DNA of 64,000 nucleotides from Adiantum capillus-veneris (taxonomy: Eukaryota; Streptophyta; Polypodiopsida; Polypodiales; Pteridaceae): the NCBI GenBank assembly GCA_014529385.2, contig CM043947.1, positions 132,352,891 through 132,416,890 on the forward strand, read 5' to 3'. Under the pieces are notes generated by a model that saw nothing but the letters and a program-made list of their open reading frames with translations, was not told where the DNA came from and made no database searches. Made by a program: the position numbers and the translations under genes. This document shows, in pieces, positions 1 to 11,129 of this stretch (positions within the stretch are counted from its first letter, which is position 1; the number at the start of each line of letters is the position of its first letter).

Positions 1-874
1 ATCCACTTTCCACAGGTCAAAAAACATTAAACATTGGGTAGAACGAGCCAAAATTGCCTAAGTGGACCAGACTCTAGGAAACAAATTGTCTTTGACAGGT
101 CAATCTCCAAAACTACAGGACACCCATAGGTGCAAAACAGTCTAGAAATGATAGAAAAGCTGCAAGAAATGTCAAAACTCAAAAATTACACGAATGGCAA
201 CTATCGTGGTTGCTACCAGCTATGCTAGTTTTTGACCAAGGTGGTGTTATTTGATTTCTAGCAGTTGCAAGGATCCTAGATATACCTTCCATGATTCATT
301 TGGACCAGTAATAGCCCCTTTAATCACTTAAAAACTAAATTTCTAAAGCCAAATTCTAATAATTGACCAAATAGGCATTCAAACACTTTATATAGAGTAC
401 CAAAAGACTCACCAGACAGAGATCAACCATCAGAAAGTGACTAGCCCCAAAAAGCTCACTAGAGGTAGCTACCACGATTACTGCAATTTGGTCCAATTTG
501 AGAATTTTGACCATACCAGACTGTAGGCCATCTTGCTAGGTTTTCAAAGATACCTTGGTTGAACCAAACAAACTCCTGAATCATTCTTAAAGACCTTATT
601 AAATTTATGCCTTGATTTGTCAAATTCTTGACTTAAGTTTTAGATTTTTTTGTAATCTTTGAATTTTAGTGAAAAATCCGGAGAGAAAAGTGGATTAATC
701 ACTCAAAGGGCCAAGAGGCAAATTGCTTGATCTTGTGTACACATGTATCCGGGTTACCGATAGCAAAGGCTGCAAAAGGAGCTAGCTAACCTCACAAGTT
801 TCATGTATTTGAGGCTAGGTAGATATCTTTTAAGAGAGTAGAGTAGCAACTGACCAAGGGAGTATAGTATCAAC
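1..874. other. 5' flank of the first Gypsy element, no gene seen
   Basis: AT-rich sequence without a convincing coding frame. Two copies of a loose motif built on 'CAACTA..GTGGTTG.TACCA' lie near 187-213 and 465-490; related copies recur at about 16.63-17.83 kb on the other side of the Gypsy coding region. This suggests that both flanks contain diverged LTR or untranslated sequence from this element family, but I could not align clean LTR ends. A readable frame resembling gag begins near 875. Confidence 0.4.
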
Positions 875-1261
875 AGAAGAGAGAATAAACCAAGCTAAGA
901 CAGATCCCTTAGAGGAGAGTAGTGATACTGAAATCTATTTCGACAAATCATATCACTGGTTGTTTAACCAGCAACTAGGCGGCTTCCAATAGCAAGGGGA
1001 TATAGGGGACATCACCTCCCAAACCCCTTTGACCATGCCAAAATACACGACAGTCTTCCTAAAGGGAACAAACACCCTTGGAGCCCTAGTTTATGCGGAT
1101 GCTCAAGGACGTCAATGCATATGTATTGAAAAACGGCCTCCTAGAGGATTAGAAATAATCATAATAAACAATGATGGTGATAGATTCTACAATGAGGAAG
1201 GGAACCGCTATCTCATTGTCAGAGACCTAGAAAACTACAATCCATATGGAGACAACATGGC
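875..1261 (+). pseudogene. N-terminal part of a Gypsy gag-like reading frame, cut by a Copia insertion
   Basis: One plus-strand frame is readable from about 875 to 1261 with a single TAG near 991. It includes the peptide SSDTEIYFDKSYHWLFNQQL and, after 1029, a 75-codon open stretch. It stops making sense exactly at the start of the Copia LTR at 1262. The same frame resumes after the far LTR at 6285 and runs about 48 more codons to a stop near 6426-6433. The interrupted frame is therefore older than the Copia element. The protein matches no domain I can name. Its position upstream of zinc knuckle, protease and RT makes a Gypsy gag the likeliest identity; a host gene cannot be excluded. Confidence 0.5.
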
Positions 1262-1488
1262 TGTTGGAATTAGGGTTGCAGAGAAACACACATAGATTGG
1301 AGAAGACGTAGGAAGCTCAAGGCACACAATAGAGAGTGTGTTACTTAGTGTGCTGTGGAAAGATAGATAGCCCTAGAGTGATGGGCGTATATACAATGCA
1401 CGGGGGAAAAAACCTCCTAAAGAGGGAAAAAATGCCCCTGCGGTCCTAGTGTGTTCACACACATCACTACCACATGTATATGGTAACA
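1262..1488 (-). repeat. Copia 3' LTR
   Basis: 227-bp LTR, the partner of 6058-6284. It has TG...CA ends and contains a gtatata box near 1385-1391. In element orientation it is preceded by a purine-rich tract (complement of 1489-1500, reading CCAGGGGGGATT), the expected plus-strand primer. Confidence 0.92.
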
Positions 1489-1563
1489 AATCCCCCCTGG
1501 AGTGATGCGGTGAACGAGATCTGGCACATGAGTAAAGGGAAGTGCCAAGCACTGAGGACAGGA

Positions 1564-2661
1564 TCAATCCACAAAGGGGAGTAATCCCAAAGGTTTACGG
1601 AAAGCTTGAAGCTTCTCATGAGACAATGCCTTTGTGAAAAGATCTGCAAGGTTGTCTTGTGTTGGCACATAAGCCAAGCTGATCTCTCCTGCTGAGAGCC
1701 TCTCCCTGACATAGTGGTAATCCACCTCAATGTGCTTTGTGCGAGCATGAAAAACTGGGTTCCTCGCAACTACCAATGCGCTATGACTGTCAGTGTATGT
1801 AGTGTTGGCAGTGTTCTGTCCAACACCCAAATAAGCCATAAGGCGTCTGAGCCATACACACTCAACCGTAGCTGTGAAGACTGCCCTGTACTCAGCCTCA
1901 CAACTCAAAGTGGCCACAGTAGGTTTCTTCTTTCTCAACCATGATATACATGAACTGCCAAGCATGAAACAAAAACCACTTGTGGACACTCGCGTGTCAA
2001 AACAACCAGCCCAATCTGAGTCCAAAAAAGCATGTAAGTTTGGCGTCAATGATCCCCCCTTGGGATAAAACAAGCCAAGATGTAAAGTGCCACTAAGGTA
2101 GCGGAAAATCCTCTTGACAGCCTGCCAATGCTTAGACCCTGGGCTATGCATAAATCTGCTGACCTGTGAGACTGCAAACTGAATATCCGGCCTCGTGTTG
2201 CATACATAAATGAGGCAGCCAACAGCAGTTTGGTAAAGAGTGACATCAGCAGGATCACCAGCATCATGTAGACTCAACTTCAAACCCGTTTCCATGGGAG
2301 TGGCAATAGGTTTGCAATCCTCAAGTCCAAACTTACATAGCAATGTCTCTATGTAACTTTTCTGACACAAGGCAATACCACCATCACACTGCTTAAACTG
2401 TATACCCAAGTAATGATGCAACAGTCCCAAATCTTTCATCTTGAAAGTAGCATTCAAATCAACCTTAAATTCAGCAATATGTCTCTCATTTGGTCCAGTG
2501 ATCAACAAATCATCAACATAAAGAACCACAATGAGAAGTACATCACCCTCACGCTTTACATACAATGTGCTTTCTGTTGGACTGTTACGAAAGCCTTGTT
2601 TGACCAAATGAGTGTCAGCTTTCTCATACCAAGCACGAGGAGATTGATTCAACCCATACAA
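1564..2661 (-). pseudogene. Copia reverse transcriptase C-terminal half and RNase H
   Basis: A 365-codon stretch starting with the conserved YGLNQSPRAWY block of Copia RT. It carries the catalytic YVDDLLITG motif at about residues 48-56. RNase H follows, with DSDWAG, a CEAEY block, TDS and the typical end HARTKHIEVDYHYVRE...ADLFTKAL. The stop TGA is at 1564-1566, just before the polypurine tract. It is in the same frame as the piece at 2677-3405 and is separated from it only by a TGA at 2677-2679, which replaces a residue that is usually Cys in this family. Catalytic residues appear intact. Confidence 0.9.
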
Positions 2662-2676
2662 AGCCTTGTTACATTT

Positions 2677-3405
2677 TCACACTTTGTCCTCTTGTCCTTT
2701 TATGACAAAACCGCGAGGCTGCGTTACATAAACTTCCTCAAATATGTCACCATTCAAGAAAGCAGTAACAATGTCTGATTGATGTACATCCCAACCAAAA
2801 TGAGCTGCCAATGCACATAGAAAACGCACAGTAGTCATACGACAAGTGGGAGCAAAAGTCTCTTCATAATCTATGCCTTTTTGCTGTGCATAACCCTTTG
2901 CAACAAGTCGAGCCTTATGGCGATCGATCTCACCATCCGGCTTGCGTTTCAACTTGTAAATCCACTTCGTACCAATGGCATTTTTTCCAGGAGGAAAATC
3001 ACATAAAGTCCATGTGTCATTCTCTATAAGTGCATCATATTCTGATTGCATGGCAGCCATCCAATTTTTTGAATTCTGTGCTTCATCAAAAGACAGAGGC
3101 TCCTCAACATCATGTAAACTAGACACAGCCAAAGCATAACAATCTGATGCATAAGATGCATGGCAAGAGCCTGAACGAGTAAGACTAGACAAAGGTGCAT
3201 CCAATTTACTGTCATGCAAAGTGTGCACCAGCCATTTTGGCATACCTCTAGCCTGCTCATTTTCAGCCCTTTCGTCATCAAGTACATCATGTACATCTGC
3301 ATCAGTAATAGGCTGATCTAAAACATTTTCAGAAACCCCCATAGGATGTACATTTGCCTCATTGGAACTTACATTCGTATTTCCACCACTGAAAAGAGGC
3401 AACAA
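2677..3405 (-). pseudogene. Copia reverse transcriptase N-terminal half
   Basis: About 240 codons with the classic Copia RT entry sequence WMAAMQSEYDALIENDTW, then IGTKWIYKLKRKPDG, RHKARLVAKGYAQQKGIDY and DVHQSDIVTAFLNGD. The last holds the first catalytic Asp of the polymerase. The N-terminal 100 residues are the less conserved integrase-RT linker. The piece is in frame with both neighbours; it is bounded upstream by a TAG at 3421-3423 and downstream by a TGA at 2677-2679. Confidence 0.9.
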
Positions 3406-3420
3406 AGTGTCGTAAATGTC

Positions 3421-4731
3421 CTATGAGCTTACATTACCGTCTCTAGTACATGACATCAAAGGCTGAACAGAATCTTCCACAAACACTACATCCCGTGAAA
3501 CCAGAATACGTTTTGTTTGCGGATGATACAACCTGTAACCTTTGCTTTTAGCACTATAACCAACAAAAATACATTTGACAGCCTTATCATCCAATTTTCT
3601 GCATTGCACTTGTGGCACCAAAGCATATGCCAAACAGCCAAAAACAGGCATGTGCTCAATAGAAGGTTTTCTATCATGCCATGCTTCATATGGAGTAATA
3701 GACTGCAAATCTTTCGTAGGACACCTGTTAAGTACATAAGTGGCACACATAATGGCCTCAAGCCAAAAAGAATGCGGCAAAGCTTGACTTTTGACCATAC
3801 ATCGTGCCATTTCCGTCAGTGACCTGTTTTTCCTCTCAGCAACACCATTTTGCTGAGGTGTATAAGGCACTGTACATTGGTGTTTTATCCCACGACTAGC
3901 CAGAAATGCATTAAATTCATGAGACATATACTCCCCCCCTCGATCGGAACGGAGGGTGCCCATAGTACATTTCGAGACATTTTCAGCCATAGCCAAAAAT
4001 TGTTTGAAGCACATAAAAACTTCAGACTTTTCTTTAAGAGGAAATACCCATGCATGCCTGGAGTAATCATCAATGAAAGTCACAAAGTACAGGTAATTGC
4101 CCAAGGACGGAGTTTGCATGGGCCCACAAACATCACTATGCACAAGCTGCAACCTGCATGTGGCCCGAACTGAACCATCCTTTGGAAACTTAGAACGCTG
4201 CATCTTATTAAAAATACAGCCTTCACAAACATGTTTGCCAGGTTCTTCAAGAGGTGGCAAAGAAGCAACCATATCAGATTTCTGCAAACACAGCAAACTA
4301 GCAAAATTCAGATGACCAAAACATGCATGCCAAAGTTTTGCATCTGAAATAGCCCTTGAATCTGCAACAACATTTGCAAAATTTTGTCCACACTTGTCAT
4401 ACAAAGTGAGCTTATATAGCCCACGGCACAAAAGCCCAGATGCAACAATTTCATCACCAATACTGAGATCATGAACTGTACATCTATCATCCAAAAATTT
4501 GACTACAAGTCCAAGTCTAGCAAGTGCGGATACAGACAAGAGATTCTTCTTGATCCCAGGTACATAAAGTGCATCAACAAGTGTGAAGGAACTGCCATTA
4601 GCAGCAGTGAGCACAATCTTTCCAACTCCCTGAACTGGATAAGAGGCATTGTTGGCACAAGTGACTGAATTCCCATGAGGGACAGACTCGAGAGAGGTAA
4701 ACAATTCACGATGCATCAACATCAGCAACAC
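3421..4731 (-). pseudogene. Copia protease C-terminal part and integrase
   Basis: Begins in the middle of the aspartic protease. Its C-terminal signature is visible as TLVDALYVPGIKKNLLSVSAL. The pre-integrase zinc site follows as H-x4-H (HACFGH) and C-x2-C (CEGC). The integrase core has Asp in LVHSDVCGPM, Asp in RSDRGGEY and Glu in PQQNGVAERKNRSL, so the D,D-35-E triad is complete. The end (YRLYHPQTKRILVSRDVVF) is the usual Copia integrase tail. It is closed by TAG at 3421-3423, in frame with the RT that follows. It overlaps the gag frame at 4706-4731 with a one-base frame difference. Confidence 0.92.
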
Positions 4732-5728
4732 AGTCTCCTTTCACAGAAGACTCAACAATGGTTGCATTTGTAGTGGAACCAGCATTTGCAGTGGAACCAC
4801 CCTCTTTCTTCTTAGCCTCTTTGTTCTTCAACTTAGGACATGACTTGATCACGTGATCATTGGCTTTACAATAATGGCAATGCATCTTATTTTTGCACTT
4901 ATCACCAAAATTGCCAGATGAAGTGTTGCCAGCAGAAGCATTAGGAACAGAATTTTTGCCACTCGTAGCAGAACCATAAGAAGTGGCTGCATTACTGTTA
5001 CCACCCTTTCTTTGAGAAGCAATAAAAGCCTGTTCAACTGCACGCTGCCTAGTCTTGTTTTTTCTGGAAAGTGACTCTTGCAACAACAATGTGCATAATG
5101 CATCAAACTTGACAACTTCAGGATTTCCTTGGGTCATAAGTCTCCAAGTACTAGCAAAAGTCTGGTAGGAATCTGGTAAGGCATCAAGAACAGTCTGCAC
5201 AAGGGAACAGTCTGAAATGACTTCACCTGCAGAAATAAGCTGCTCATTGATATCCTTGACACTAGCAAGGACAGTGTCCATATCATCTTCCTCATGCATA
5301 ATCTTCGACTCCAACTCTTTACGCAACAAAGCAATTTTAGTCTCATTGCGGCTTGCATAAAGACCTGCTAAAATATCCCAAGCCTGTTTTGCTGATTTTG
5401 TTGAACGGATGTGAGGAACAATGGTGCGCTTCACAGACAACGCAATCAATGCATGAGCCTGCGCATCCTTAACATCCCAACGAGCTTGTTCTGCCGTAGG
5501 TAAAACAACTCTAATAGCCGCAATCCTTGCAGCAAGACCTGCAACATCCTCAACATCGCCTACATCCTCAGAACCAGGACGTACATCAATGCCTTGCACA
5601 ATGTTCCAGACACCCTTTGACACAAGAAGATGTTGCATCATATAAGCCCACATAGGGTAGTTGTCCCCATCCAACCTATCCTCAGCAGCAAACATCTTGA
5701 ACACATCTGTGTTGTTGTTGTCAGCCAT
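4706..5728 (-). CDS. Copia gag and start of protease
   Basis: 340 codons starting MADNNNTDVFKMF, the first ATG after the leader. A UBN2-type Copia capsid region spans roughly residues 15-230 (DGDNYPMWAYMMQHLL, AKQAWDILAGLY). A zinc knuckle of the form C-x2-C-x4-H-x4-C (CHYCKANDHVIKSC) lies near residues 283-296. The frame ends just after the place where the protease active site should be: it reads D-V-D-A-S where Copia proteases normally show D-[ST]-G-A-[ST]. The next frame takes over there with a one-base shift. Gag itself looks intact; the protease looks damaged. Confidence 0.88.
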   Translation of the reverse strand: MADNNNTDVFKMFAAEDRLDGDNYPMWAYMMQHLLVSKGVWNIVQGIDVRPGSEDVGDVEDVAGLAARIAAIRVVLPTAEQARWDVKDAQAHALIALSVKRTIVPHIRSTKSAKQAWDILAGLYASRNETKIALLRKELESKIMHEEDDMDTVLASVKDINEQLISAGEVISDCSLVQTVLDALPDSYQTFASTWRLMTQGNPEVVKFDALCTLLLQESLSRKNKTRQRAVEQAFIASQRKGGNSNAATSYGSATSGKNSVPNASAGNTSSGNFGDKCKNKMHCHYCKANDHVIKSCPKLKNKEAKKKEGGSTANAGSTTNATIVESSVKGDCVADVDAS

Positions 5729-6043
5729 GGTAAATGCTGCACTTGATGTGAAAACTGCCCAAAAATAGGAGAAACGGAGCGGGAAAAACCTGTGCTATAT
5801 AGCACAAACCGTAGAAGACTATAAGGCACTTGTTATGCAGAAAACGGCACTGATAGAAATTTTGCACAAAATGACGAAATAGCCTATAGTGGAAACGGAG
5901 GCTGAAATGAGCCCAAATCAAAAGTCTGAGCAGACCTAGCTCTTTGAGCTTTCCCAAAATTTTTGTCTACCTACGAACGCTCGCCAAAGCTCACTGAAAT
6001 CGGAGAAAGTGAGGAGGCGTGTGCTGGAGCAGCTGGCGACTAA

Positions 6044-6055
6044 GCCCTAATACCA
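6044..6055 (-). other. Copia primer binding site (initiator-Met type)
   Basis: On the minus strand this reads TGGTATTAGGGC, two changes from the usual TGGTATCAGAGC that pairs with initiator tRNA-Met. It lies two bases inside the 5' LTR, the same spacing as in the second Copia at 54308. Both changes are transitions. Confidence 0.85.
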
Positions 6056-6057
6056 AT

Positions 6058-6284
6058 TGTTGGAATTAGGGTTGCAGAGAAACACACACAGCTTGGAGAA
6101 GACGAAGGAAGCTCAAGGCACACAATAGAGAGTGTGTTACTTAGTGTGCTATGGAAAGATAGATAGCCCTAGAGTGATGGGCGTATATACAATGCACGGG
6201 GGAAAAAACCTCCTAAAGAGGGAAAAAATGTCCTGGCGGTCCTAGTGTGTTCACACACATCACTACCACATGTATATGGTAACA
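6058..6284 (-). repeat. Copia 5' LTR
   Basis: 227-bp LTR with TG...CA ends, holding the presumed promoter (gtatata box near 6184-6190). Its outer edge adjoins the resumed Gypsy frame at 6285. Confidence 0.92.
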
Positions 6285-8610
6285 ATGGAAAAAGGGAAGA
6301 TGGTCATGGAGACCCAAGAACTACCTCCTAAACTTAACGTTTTTGGAGCTTTTTACATTCATGACAAGAGAGTGGCAAAGTGGATACATTCAAGAAAATA
6401 TTGGGATTTACAAGCACGGAGATGAGAGAGTCATCTCTTACTATCATTGCATGGAACCCCATGTGAATGAATAAAGCTTAAACAAGGTCCTGTACTTGTT
6501 TTCTTATGAAAGAGCCAATCCATCTGGGGGATGTAGGAAGAGTGATAACACCAGAATTAATTGCACATGCTTTTGAAGAGAAGCAAAAGCCCACACATAC
6601 CCCTACTAAATCCACAAATCCCTTCTCAAAAGACTATGACACCACGTTGCATACCATTGGATAGCGACTGTCCAACGCTCAAAACCTGCAAGCCACACCG
6701 CTATCATTTCAAGCATGGCTTGAACAATATGCAACACTGGAATAGAACTCAAATAGAGGTGGATATCATGCCATACCAGAACTAGGAGCAGCAAACAGCA
6801 CCACCACCACTCCATCAAAAATATGAGGATGAGAGTAGAACAAGAATGCAAACCTGGTAGGAGCAAGAGTTCCACACCTGGACGAGAAAGAAGAGAAAGG
6901 GGTCAGAGAGAGAAACAACCACCTGCAAGACCGCCGGCCAGGAATTATGGACTAGGAGCACCCCTAGGGGAGGAACAATTACCATACCTAGGCCAGAAAG
7001 ATCTCATAGAGGAGGATTGGGAGATGCTATGCTTAGATTAGTAGATCACCATAGGATAAGACTATCATAGGTCCAAACGTGGTAAACAAGAAATATTCCA
7101 AAAACAAAGAATCGAGGGATCACGTGGCAGCATTTGTGCATGTCATTAGAGATGAGGAAGTCCTAGACTTTCCAACATAATTTGCAAGATTTGGACTAAC
7201 TCTTGAAGAGGATGTTCCCACCTTGTTTGATTCCATAGAAAATGTAGAGATTTTGAGTTGATTGAGGAGGTGTTTGGCAAATTTATTGAGGAATTCTCTA
7301 AAAGGGGGATAGCTCATAAGACTGTCTCACAAATCCATAAATTCAAGCAAAAAGAAGGGGAATCCGTAAAAAAGCAGCCTTATGACTGAAGAGATATGTA
7401 AAGTTTTGTTCGGTAGAAGAACTGCCAACCTAGTCAAGGTTAATGCTCAATTTTATCCAAGAAATGAGGAACGTAGATCTTTAGACATACCTACACATGA
7501 AAAAAGAGCCCTACATTGAATGAGTTCACGAAAGAAGCTCTCTACTTGGTCTATAAGGAAGAAAAATACAAGGAATTAGATGATGATTCCTCGTCACAAC
7601 ATAGTGGATCCAAGTCTGCCAAGTCAGTACAAAAATCCAAATCTTTGCTAAATCAAGAACAACTCATCAAAGAGGATTAATCCATTTGCTAAGCCGTAGG
7701 TTAATCAACCTAAGTGGTGTGTGTAGAGAAAAAATGGACAAATCATGCTACTGAAGAGTGCTATTACAACAAGGGATACATAAAAGAATGCCAATATGTC
7801 CCACAAGCCCAAGTAGTGCAAGCACAAGTTTCCCCAATGCCTAGAAACAAAACATGAATTCTTCTGAGACTAGTAGGAGTTGAAAGACCACAACCAGTCT
7901 TAGGAAAACAACCCCCACTACTAGGAATAAGACCTGTAGGAGTCAGATACGCACCGACTGTAGAATAACTTGAGGAGTAGGCACTTGTACCAATCCCAAC
8001 ATATTACAAGGAGCCTAGTGGATATATGACCAAAATAGGATACTATTCCCCTGAAGAACCAAAAGCAGCAGAATCATGGAGCATGACTGGATCGGTTGGA
8101 CCACCAACTGTTGTACATGTTGCAAGAGAAGGCATATATAATTTGGATGAATGCACATTGCTACTTATAGTGAATGGAGGATTAGCAAGATCAAGACCTG
8201 CTTATGAGCAGAGGGATCCTCAAAGAGCACCTCAATAACAGAAAAGACCTTGTTATAAGTGTGATGGTGACCACCTGATGAGAGACTGTCCTCATGATGA
8301 AATCACTAGGGTGAAATAATATTGCTTGAGTGTGGGATCACTCATGATGAAATCATTAGGGTGAATTAATATTGCTCGAGTGTGGGATCACTCATTTGAT
8401 CCCTAATTGCCCAAATAACCCTAACACGGGATCAAAAGTAATATTGAATACACTTGAGGCAATACCATCTAGTAGCGGGTCAAAAAACAAAAATGTGATA
8501 CCAATCCAGGTGATCAGAAGAGCACAAGCTCAGAAAGCGGCAAATGAGCCCTGTTTAGAAGAAACTAAAACCGATGCACCTACTTGAATGAAAAAGTCAG
8601 CAAAACTCGT
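6285..8610 (+). pseudogene. Gypsy gag remainder with CCHC zinc knuckle
   Basis: Continuation of the frame broken at 1261, then about 2 kb of decayed gag-like coding with many stops and shifts. The clearest landmark is at about 8242-8290, which reads RPCYKCDGDHLMRDCP. This is a zinc knuckle C-x2-C-x3-H-x4-C with one residue fewer than usual between the second Cys and the His. The parts before it include charged stretches (around 6823-7041 and 7555-7680). A 50-bp tandem duplication follows the knuckle directly (8291-8390) and shifts the frame. Confidence 0.6.
8291..8390 (+). repeat. Two tandem 50-bp units after the zinc knuckle
   Basis: Units 8291-8340 and 8341-8390 both begin ctcatgatgaaatca and differ at a few positions. 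Fifty is not a multiple of three, so the duplication breaks the gag frame. The few differences indicate that it is old but postdates most of the family's divergence. Confidence 0.85.
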
Positions 8611-9555
8611 GGAAAGCTAGGAAAGCTAGGGTGAAAGTTAGGAAGGAACGTGAATAGACTTTATTAGCCGAAGAATTGAAACAAACAAGAGAAAAACTAA
8701 GGAGACTCGAAGAAGAAACAAACAAGGAAAAGAGAACTCTGAGGTAGTACCAGAGCCAAGCATAGCTAAAAAACCTAAGAGTGCTAGTTCAGGAGGCTCC
8801 ATATTGGTAGAAAAGGTCAACGAACCATTAGACACCCTCCTTAAAGCCTATGATGCACGACTTAAAAACAATCAAACTTAAGAACAAAGGTGGATGATAT
8901 ATCGATACATGGAGCTAGAAAAGCAAAGGCTTGAAAGTTGTAAAAAATGATTCAAATAGCCCAAGACTTACTAGAACCTCCAGTTGGGAAACCTAAAGAT
9001 GTGATCTTTGTCCCACCAAGACCAATGATCCCACCAAAATAGGACTGAATAGAGCTAGATTCTAATCAAGAGCATCGACCGAAACTCAAAAATCCAACAT
9101 CAAAACCAAAGATAGCATTGCATACCATAAATGACTCTTCTGAGGATTCCACCTAGGTCTACCAGAGGAGTGTAGAGAGATAAATGGTCTTGACGAACTA
9201 TGGAAACAAGTCAGAGAGGTCCATGAAGCTAGTGAGCTAAGCAAACATGTAAACCAGACTAGTGATGGAAGAGGAGTGTTTCTTTCACCAATAGAGGAAT
9301 TTGAGGCAGGATCTCAAATAAATTTAGAGATACAATCATATTGGGGAGACCAAGGGTCTGAGTCTAGAGACAACCAACCCCATTCTCTAAAAACACTACC
9401 GTCCTATATGGGAGAACATGAGGCTAAATCAGATGTAGTTGTAGTCTCATCATAGAGACTCTCTTCCAAGAAATTCATCAACGCTAAAGGGATGATAAAC
9501 ATGTTGTCAACACCTGTGATATATGTTGGTTGAGCTATTACAAATATGACCTAAT
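8611..9555 (+). pseudogene. Charged, coiled-coil-like linker of the Gypsy polyprotein
   Basis: Decayed coding rich in Glu, Lys and Arg (for example IETNKRKTKETRRRNKQ near 8680-8730 and YMELEKQRLESCKK near 8900-8950). It sits between the gag zinc knuckle and the protease. No named domain. A less degraded stretch at 9180-9450 reads LDELWKQVREVHEASELSKH and similar. Confidence 0.4.
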
Positions 9556-9639
9556 ATGTGCATGATGATAGGAAGATGTCTAGAAAAGTTTGAAGTAAAG
9601 GACCCATTGAAACAAACTCAAGAGGGAATCTGGAAACTT

Positions 9640-10075
9640 GAAAAGCCTCACCTTAACACCAGGCTGATACCATTGAACAAAGTTGGAGAGTACTGTGAAG
9701 GAGAAGATAAAACAGACTCTTCCTGTGGAATTTCAAGTGTCACCACTATGGCAATTTTTGACAGTGGGGTTGGGGTAGCCATTTCTACAAAAGAAACATG
9801 GAAAAAATGGGGAAAGCCTGCCTTAAGGGCAACAAGAATGAAACTACAACACGTAGATAGATATATGGAGAATCTTCTAGGACTTTAAGAGAAAGTGGTT
9901 GTCACCTCTTGTGGAATTGAATATGAACATACATTTGCTATTGTTGATTTTGACAAGAAGAACAACTATAACATTATACTTGGAAGACCATTCATGAGAC
10001 AAAAAAAATGGTCCAAGATTGGGGGTATGACCATATTTACCTTAGGAACATGGAAAGCACAACTATGATAAATGT
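9640..10075 (+). pseudogene. Gypsy aspartic protease (retropepsin)
   Basis: Reads LNKVGEYCEGEDKT, then the active-site strand MAIFDSGVGVAISTKETW (D-S-G present) and the flap-distal block NIILGRPFM typical of Gypsy proteases. There is one in-frame TAA at 9886-9888. A one-base shift in the A8 run at 10001-10008 separates ILGRPFM from the following QDWGYDHIYLRN. The same domain organisation recurs at 20.34-20.75 kb and 51.27-51.69 kb. Confidence 0.8.
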
Positions 10076-11120
10076 GAAAGACCATAGTTACAAGGATGTA
10101 ACACAAACACATGTTGAGGAGTTTGATTCCGCTACATTAGCTTGATGTGAACTTCCAACATGGTTGGGTCAGTCCAAATTATGGATGCGTAGAGCTTCAG
10201 ATTGTGGAATATTAAATCACAAAGACTATATCCTAGAAGGGGCTTTAGAAGACAAAGACTACATCATAGAACCCTTTCCAGAGGAAGCACTAGAGCCTTA
10301 GGATGGGAACACATTCTAGAAACCTTGGATGTGTGATCCGTGGCGGACGGCCCCACAACAAAGTTCTATGACAAGGATGGCTATGACATGATATTGTATT
10401 ACATGGTCAATGTAGCTGAGGAAGTGGGTGAGAGTCAAGCCTTGAATGAACTCAAGATGAGAAAGCAAGAAGAAGAAGAAGGAGAGGAAGAGTTGTTTTA
10501 TGATTCTCCTAGAATTTCAAGTATGATAATGATGCGAATGATGAATGCGCTGATAACCCTAGTGATCAAGAAGAAACCGTAATGGATGTCAAATTTTATG
10601 ACTTTTAAATCAAAAACCTAGGTGGAAACAACACTATACAAAGAAAAGAGCCTTGAGCTTGGCCAGAGAAAATTCGATGTCGAGAGTAAAAGATAAAACA
10701 CGTTTCTTGATGCTTGTAAAGGCAGAAGATTGTATCAAAGACAAAATCTCAAGTCAATTCACAAAAACTCTGGACACAAAAACAAAAGAGGGTATTAGAA
10801 GCTTGAGGAAGAAATCTCAAAATACTAAAAAAAAAAAAAAACAAAAGAAATAAAAAGAACAAGGGATGGATGAGTTCGGGGACCCAAAATGGTGGACCAA
10901 GGTTGAGCGTAAAAAGAAATACCAAGAACTCAAGAGAACATTGAAGGAAGTATGGAAAACGGAGATAGAAAATGAGGATGAAGAGAGTACCAAAGAAGAA
11001 AATATGGATGTCCCTCCACACTAAAAATTCACTATCCAGGATAGCAAAATAGTAATGACTCAATCGATAATGGAGAAAAAAGGAAATGAATCATATGATG
11101 GCCCAAAAAATGCGAAGAAC
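10076..11120 (+). pseudogene. Protease-RT linker, acidic and lysine-rich
   Basis: Contains an 80-codon open stretch (10340-10582) with an EEEEGEEEL run, and a lysine-rich stretch near 10650-10850. No catalytic motif. It probably encoded a linker between protease and RT. The A-rich run near 10829-10842 inflates open frames on both strands. Confidence 0.4.
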
Positions 11121-11129
11121 CTATAGATG

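Larger units (their letters stand above)
1262..6284 (-). mobile_element. Ty1/Copia LTR retrotransposon, nearly complete, minus strand
   Basis: A 5.0-kb element bounded by two 227-bp LTRs (1262-1488 and 6058-6284) that begin TG and end CA. They differ at about 7 positions by eye, around 3%, which suggests a moderately recent insertion. In transcription order it has the 5' LTR at 6058-6284, an initiator-Met-type primer site (6044-6055), a leader, gag, protease-integrase, reverse transcriptase and RNase H, a polypurine tract just inside 1489 and the 3' LTR. The flanks read catggc at the left and atggaa at the right, giving a 4-of-5 matching target duplication (ATGGC/ATGGA). One frameshift and two in-frame stops mean it cannot make a full polyprotein from this copy. 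Confidence 0.93.
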
